Part shown: positions 63,106 to 64,000 of the stretch, one piece after another
Layout: each line of letters begins with the position of its first letter
Position numbering within the stretch: position 1 is the first letter of the stretch
NCBI GenBank assembly: GCA_017460665.1
Contig: JAFUAO010000097.1
Location: 1 to 64,000 of the forward strand
Source of the DNA: Ruminococcus sp.
Lineage (GTDB): Bacteria; Bacillota; Clostridia; Oscillospirales; Ruminococcaceae
Direction: 5' to 3'
DNA length: 64,000 bases
The notes under the pieces: model-generated
What the model saw: only the letters and a program-made list of their open reading frames with translations
The model's database searches: none
Told to the model about the DNA's origin: nothing
Translations under genes and position numbers: made by a program

Positions 63106-64000
63106 TTAGTATTCTATTATTGCGCCGCCGTAGGTCAGACCGGCACCGAAGCCGATCATGGCGATCCTCTGGCCACGCTTTATCACGCCCTTTCCCACTG
63201 CCTCGTTGAGAGCCAGGGGGATAGAGGCGCTGGATGTGTTCCCGTAATGGTCGAGAGTTATGATGAACTTCTCCATAGGCACGCCCAAATGCTTTGCGGC
63301 GGTCTCTATTATGCGGACGTTGGCCTGATGAGGTATGAACCAGTCGATGTCCTCGGCGGTGGCGCCTATCTTCCCGGCTGCCAGCTCAAAGGCCGCAGGA
63401 AGCGCCTTTACCGCAAACTTGTAAACGGCCTTGCCGTCCTGATAGAGCTTATGAAGGGGCTTGTCGGTGAAGCCGTCGTCGAAGCCGGTCTCCTGCTTGA
63501 TCTCAGGAGCGATCTGCAGGCTCCTTGCACAGAGGAAGTGAGCTCCCGTGCCGTCTGAGCCTAGAGCTGCGCTGTAGAGCTTGTCGCTGTACTCTATCAC
63601 GGCAGCGGCAGCACCGTCGCCGAAGAGTATGCAGCTCCCCCTGTCCTCAAAATCCACGAACCTCGACAAAGCCTCAGAAGCCACCACCAGGATATACTTC
63701 ATGTCCCGGTCGGTCTGGAGGAAGCGCCTTGCGGTGTCAAGAGCGTACACGAAGCCTGAGCAGGCGGCGTTCATATCGAAGGCAGCGGCATTGACAGCGC
63801 CGGTCTCCCTCTGGATAACGCTGGCCAAGCTGGGCGTATGGAAGTCAGAGGTGGCAGTAGCAGTGATGATCATGCCGATGTCCTCCGGAGAGATCCCTGC
63901 ACGCTCTATGGCCTGTTTTGCGGCCTGTGCGCCCATGTACCAGTTAGGCTCCCAGCCGGCCATCCGCCGCTCGGTGATGCCTGTGCGGGTGCGGATCCAC
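63106..64000 (-). CDS. fabH: Beta-ketoacyl-ACP synthase III, cut by the window edge
   Basis: About 298 residues of FabH lie in the window; the frame runs open to the right edge as WIRTRTGITERRMAGWEPN, so the true start is outside. The catalytic cysteine is in NAACSGFVYAL, and the histidine and asparagine are in WFIPHQANVRI and HYGNTSSASIPLAL. It starts chains from acetyl-CoA or branched acyl-CoA. Likely first gene of the operon. Confidence 0.95.
   Translation of the reverse strand, partial: WIRTRTGITERRMAGWEPNWYMGAQAAKQAIERAGISPEDIGMIITATATSDFHTPSLASVIQRETGAVNAAAFDMNAACSGFVYALDTARRFLQTDRDMKYILVVASEALSRFVDFEDRGSCILFGDGAAAAVIEYSDKLYSAALGSDGTGAHFLCARSLQIAPEIKQETGFDDGFTDKPLHKLYQDGKAVYKFAVKALPAAFELAAGKIGATAEDIDWFIPHQANVRIIETAAKHLGVPMEKFIITLDHYGNTSSASIPLALNEAVGKGVIKRGQRIAMIGFGAGLTYGGAIIEY

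Overview
This window looks like chromosomal DNA of a fibre-degrading, Gram-positive gut or rumen anaerobe of the Ruminococcus (Oscillospiraceae, Clostridia) type. The reasons are a secreted GH5 cellulase with a C-terminal dockerin, ferredoxin-linked 2-oxoacid oxidoreductase genes, Firmicute-style promoters (TTGCAW or TTGACA, 17 bp, TATAAT), strong Shine-Dalgarno sites, a T-box riboswitch, a Zn-type S14, FabK as enoyl reductase, and a Clostridia-style KOW protein between map and infA. Most genes lie on the minus strand. The species call is an inference.

Layout. (1) 343-14110, minus: a branched-chain amino acid block read ilvB-ilvN-ilvC, three unknown membrane genes, ilvD-leuC-leuD-leuB, a DUF815-type ATPase, an unknown gene, ilvA and ridA. 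It starts with an apparent ribosome-mediated attenuator: a 35-aa leader peptide rich in Ile and Val codons, then a terminator. (2) 14299-17476, plus: a glutaredoxin with an apparent CTG start and two tandem paralogous lipoproteins. (3) 17868-19930, minus: leuA behind a T-box riboswitch and a consensus promoter. (4) 19949-23412, minus: a 48-aa membrane protein, an AIM24/TIGR00266-like protein, a repeat-rich spacer and the dockerin cellulase. (5) 23502-27344, plus: a response regulator, a histidine kinase and an HtrA-like protease. (6) 27254-29034, minus: a TIGR04086-like membrane protein, yajC and a lipoprotein. (7) 29062-45136, minus: the S10-spc-alpha ribosomal superoperon from rpsJ to rplQ, with a long leader carrying an internal terminator and an odd 180-bp spacer between rplW and rplB. 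(8) 45233-49386, minus: an M23/LysM/G5 cell-wall protein, a pseudouridine synthase overlapping a membrane-protein gene, and a histidine phosphatase; then a plus-strand XRE regulator (49600-50328). (9) 50669-54055, minus: a four-subunit 2-oxoacid:ferredoxin oxidoreductase operon headed by a MinD-like ATPase. (10) 54164 to the right edge, minus: a fatty-acid synthesis operon, fabH (cut by the edge)-fabK-small gene-fabG-fabF-accB-two related membrane proteins-fabZ-accC-accD-accA-acpP, with no fabD.

Together the genes cover nearly all of isoleucine, valine and leucine synthesis (no ilvE is seen), type II fatty-acid synthesis with acetyl-CoA carboxylase, and ribosome synthesis. The intergenic DNA carries several families of short-word and hairpin repeats, often placed just past terminators. 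A roughly 260-bp structured repeat occurs twice (10-275 and 21094-21352). The most interesting unexplained items are the ilv leader attenuator, the related membrane-protein pair inside the fatty-acid operon, the terminator-adjacent repeat families, and two genes that seem to start with CTG.
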